Shown here: in pieces, positions 61,312 through 64,000 of the stretch
How the letters are laid out: each line of letters opens with the position of its first letter
Position numbering within the stretch: position 1 is the first letter of the stretch
NCBI GenBank assembly: GCA_964034945.1
Contig: OZ035962.1
Location: 34,003,943 to 34,067,942 of the forward strand
DNA: 64,000 bases
Direction of reading: 5' to 3'
DNA from: Chrysopilus asiliformis
Taxonomy: Eukaryota > Arthropoda > Insecta > Diptera > Rhagionidae
Notes under the pieces: model-generated
Told to the model about the DNA's origin: nothing
The model's input: only the letters and a program-made list of their open reading frames with translations
Databases searched by the model: none
Made by a program: the position numbers and the translations under genes

Positions 61312-62188
61312 CCGTAAACTGAGGTGACCTTGGCCCAAAAAACATGTCTTAATAATTTTTTCGACTATATTTTTTCTTTGTACGTAAGTACGCGTCTATT
61401 TCATACGCAGAGCAAATTGCCGGGCATTTCATATTCCAGCATGGCACAGAATAATTTGATTTTACAGCCCAATATAACTATTATCAAGGCCCTGTTATAC
61501 CAATCACTGAAAAATTAAAAAAAAAGTCTAAAGTTTACTTACTATGACGATGCTCAATATTTAAAAGGAAAATCTCATTTAAAAAATAACTAGCAACATA
61601 TGAAATGCAGGGCAAATAAATAAAAGCTATTTTACGACATTTCAAAAACTATTGTTTTTAAAAACAGCAGGGCAACGAGTTTCTTATTTTCTCATCAAAA
61701 CCCACTGTTTTTGATTGACCTGCAAGCAGCATGGCAAAACTTGCCCTGCGTATGAAATAGACGTCGTAAGTACCACATAGTTTCTTGTATTTATTTTCTT
61801 TGCTAGACCTTTCTAAACGTTAATTGCGAAAAATACTAATTACATTTTATGTTCCCAGAACTTGTTTTTCGCTTGGGCCAAAGTCACCCAGGGGTTGGGG
61901 TGACTTTGTCCCATTGCATATTTTTCATTATATTTAACACCAAATATCTTAGAGAGACATTTTCAACCATTGAATCAATAGTGTAGGTTTCACTTATAAT
62001 GCTCCACGCAGTATGGCTCACACGATTTTGCGCGGCAAGCAATTACTGGTATTTATTTGAAAACGAATTACTACAACGAAGAGACTAGTAAAAAAATAAA
62101 AACCTGTAATATGAGAAATGTAGGCCATATTGGGATGACAAACTTTTCTGTGAGTTGGGTCAAGGGCCAATGCCATCCCGTTTTACGG
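61312..62188. mobile_element. TA element, TIR CCGTAAA, pogo-like
   Basis: TA at 61310-61311 and 62189-62190. Ends CCGTAAACTGAGGTGACC and CCGTAAAACGGGATGGCA (inverted), both leading to TTGGCCC. GGGGTGACTTTGTCCC lies at 61897-61912. It is interrupted by the unit 61392-61764. No recognisable transposase. Confidence 0.65.
61392..61764. mobile_element. MULE-like MITE with 9-bp target duplication
   Basis: CGTAAGTAC occurs at 61383-61391 and 61765-61773. Ends GCGTCTATTTCATACGCAG and ACGTCTATTTCATACGCAG (inverted), followed by (A/G)GGCAA-type sequence. GCAGGGCAA and GCAUGGCA-like motifs (GCAGGGCAA, GCATGGCA) recur inside. A 9-bp duplication is typical of Mutator-like elements. Confidence 0.75.
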
Positions 62189-62986
62189 TACTCCACAAAA
62201 GTTCATCAAGTATAACCCCACAGACCTACCACCTGTATAAAATATAATTAAAAATATTGGGATAATATTTTGATTCTAAATCAACCTTCGTTTTGGCCAG
62301 ATTCACGGAAAAGAAAATCTTTTAAGCAACTTTTTTGGTATCGAAAATCTTTTCTTTTTGGTATCTCCAGAAGTAGAGTTAATCTGGCGAAAGCAAAGTC
62401 CGACTCTGACTCAGAGACGTTAAAATAGCCTAAAATTCAATATTTTTGATATTGACACAACAAAAGTCGTTTTTGTTGGATAAATTTTTTTTAATGAACA
62501 AAACTTTTGTACGTTTTTTATTCTTTTAAGTTTTTTAATTATTTTTTAACTTAAAGTGGCCTCTAGACGTGCAATATTATTGTGCAATATTTCAATATTG
62601 TGCAATATATTGACCGTCTAGGGGTAATATTGAACGGTTGTGCAATATATTGAAGGAAGCAAAATCGGTATGATTTTTATTGCACAATAAGGTTTTATTG
62701 TATAGTCTGAGGGCGATATTTCACAATATTGGCTCAGTATCGTATGAAATATCGCCGAGAGTACAGCTAGCTATGGCGAAGAAAATCCCTTGGTTCGCTT
62801 ATTTTTAAGTCATTCTTTTTTTTAACCACTCCTTCAACCATCTGCGCTTTTTTTCAAACTTCTTTTTGAAGTTCACAGCCAGTGCAATGGCTACACAACT
62901 AGCTTCAATGTCATTTAGAGGCATGTTGACTGCTCATGATCAAACGTAAAATTATTTATTGTACAATAACATTGCATCGTCTAGGG

Positions 62987-63749
62987 CAGAGCTCGGCACT
63001 CCTTGGCTCGTCTGGCTCCTCAATACGATAACATTTTTATTCAAATTTTACGAAAATACAATCAATGTATTAACATTTTTACTCGACTCTCCAACGCAAT
63101 GATAAGTGTTGGTAGACGACGGCGACTTCGGCAGCCGAAATCAAACGATTGACTAACAATCGATGGAGCGAGCCTACGACAGTCATTCAGTATGATTTCT
63201 GCTGTTGATGCGTACGGGTGTATACATTTGCTCTCCAAAATTATAATTGCTTCCCAAAGAACACTGGCGTACGAAATTTTTTCAGAAATTTGATTTTTTT
63301 AGTTTTCCTTTTCCATTATGAAGCGCTCATATTCAAATTCAAATACTATGTCGTGTGATTGGGAAAACAAATATTTAATAACCACAAATAATGATAACCG
63401 TCAATGTCTAGTTTGCAGTTACATGTCGAATAAAAAATGCAATCTAAAACGCCATTACAACAGCTGTCATAAGTTCGATTTTGCCCGGTACAATGAAGTA
63501 GAAAGAGTAAGACAGGTTGACAACTTAAAGAAAGTTTTTTTAGAGAAATTTCCTTTAGGCGGAACAAATGATTCTGAAATTGCAACATGATAAATTGTGT
63601 AGTTCACTGTTCCTAAACGTCTCCATCAAAAGCGAAAGAGCGTAAAAAATGAAAATGATGCGTTTTCTCATTTTCTGTTATAGTATATGAAGAAACATAA
63701 AATTTCTTCGAGTAATAGTAAGTCACTACATACATGGTGCCGAGGCCTG
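62987..63749 (+). mobile_element. hAT element, internally deleted, 8-bp duplication
   Basis: GTCTAGGG at 62979-62986 and 63750-63757 is the 8-bp duplication. Ends CAGAGCTCGGCAC and CAGGCCTCGGCAC (inverted). It contains the first part of a transposase gene (63318-63590). 763 bp is far below an autonomous hAT (~2.5-4 kb). Confidence 0.82.
63318..63590 (+). pseudogene. hAT transposase N-terminus with BED-type finger
   Basis: 90 residues from ATG. CLVCSYMSNKKCNLKRHYNS followed by CH gives C-x2-C...H-x4-H, the BED zinc finger that binds DNA at the start of many hAT transposases (including the GTF2IRD2/ZBED-related group). It is preceded by W-x-n aromatic sequence (SCDWENKYLITTN) as is common. After the finger, LKKVFLEKFPLGG leads to a stop; the RNase H-like catalytic core and dimerisation domain are deleted. 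It could still bind ends and act as a repressor, but that is speculation. Confidence 0.65.
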
Positions 63750-63929
63750 GTCTAGGGGCATGTCAATAATATTGTACAATATATTGCACAATAATATTGT
63801 ACGTCTAGGGACCGCATAAGAATCACTGTTTTATTTTTTTTGTTTCTTTTTGTTAAGTTGCGTTAATTTTATTTTTAAGGAACCTGAACTGAATTACTTT
63901 GTGATAAATACACTATTATTAAAGTGATT

Positions 63930-64000
63930 TTTTAAAAAGCTTTTATTTAGCTTGCCTTCGTATCTGTCTGTCTTTCTGTCTATTTGTTTGGCTAGGTAAA
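63930..64000 (+). repeat. Start of another AAGCTTTTATTTAGC repeat copy
   Basis: AAAAGCTTTTATTTAGCTTG at ~63937-63956 is followed by CCTTCGTATCTGTCTGTC, the same start as copies at 5905 and 57130. It runs out of the window. Confidence 0.7.

Larger units (their letters stand above)
62554..63815. mobile_element. TA MITE rich in GCAATAT motifs, hosting a hAT
   Basis: TA at 62552-62553 and 63816-63817. Ends AAGTGGCCTCTAGACGTGC and TGCGGTCCCTAGACGTAC (inverted), then ATATTATTGTGCAATAT on both sides. The AATATTG/CAATATT words recur many times. Removing the hAT at 62987-63749 and one duplication leaves ~490 bp. Confidence 0.7.

Overview
The window looks like insect nuclear DNA, most likely from a fly-like (dipteran) species with a large, repeat-rich genome. 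Signs are a strongly AT-rich composition, GT..AG introns, and a wide mix of eukaryotic transposons: BEL/Pao LTR element, RNase H-bearing and CR1-like non-LTR elements, mariner, DD41D mariner, pogo-like, piggyBac-like, hAT, Helitrons, a tRNA-derived SINE and many MITEs. Nothing prokaryotic (operons, CRISPR, rRNA) was seen. The species cannot be fixed from sequence alone.

The one recognisable host gene runs along the plus strand. Five internal exons (3479-3690, 6954-7327, 35817-36012, 40372-40484, 42584-42762) join in frame into a calcineurin-like phosphoesterase of the acid sphingomyelinase-like (SMPDL3) family. The start exon(s) lie left of the window. I did not find the terminal exon(s) to the right. 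Introns are 3.3, 28.5, 4.4 and 2.1 kb and are built mostly from transposons.

Layout. 1-3.5 kb: a mariner tip, a TTAA MITE, and a Helitron inside an older TIR element. 4.3-6.5 kb: palindrome, TTAA element, TA MITE. 7.7-9.6 kb: two CR1-like tails head to head and a tandem duplication. 12.3-14.1 kb: a cluster of TIR elements. 14.5-16.1 kb: a dead RNase H-type retroposon with target duplication. 17.15-23.19 kb: a complete BEL/Pao element with identical LTRs and one intact polyprotein. 26.3-27.8 kb: a MITE and an internally deleted DD41D mariner. 32-35 kb: nested TIR elements with a SINE, then a piggyBac-like element. 37.25-39.6 kb: a Helitron carrying 163-bp tandem repeats and a hexamer array. 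41.9-42.5 kb: a second Helitron family. 43.3-44.5 kb: a cluster of TTAA elements. 44.6-47.2 kb: a mariner invaded by a pogo-like element that was itself invaded by a Helitron. 48.5 kb: a small unexplained ORF. 49.4-51.0 kb: another RNase H-type retroposon. 51.3-51.9 kb: a deleted mariner. 54.5-57.8 kb: foldback repeats. 59-64 kb: Helitron, pogo-like, MULE-like and hAT elements, several of them nested.

No new biochemical system was found. The most interesting signals are the nested transposon stack with exact junctions, the Helitron terminus apparently expanded into a hexamer satellite, the young BEL copy whose outer 5' end lacks six bases and a target duplication, the changed metal-binding motif in the SMPDL3 gene, and two coding-like stretches that no transposon explains. 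All identities are by eye; no database search was possible.
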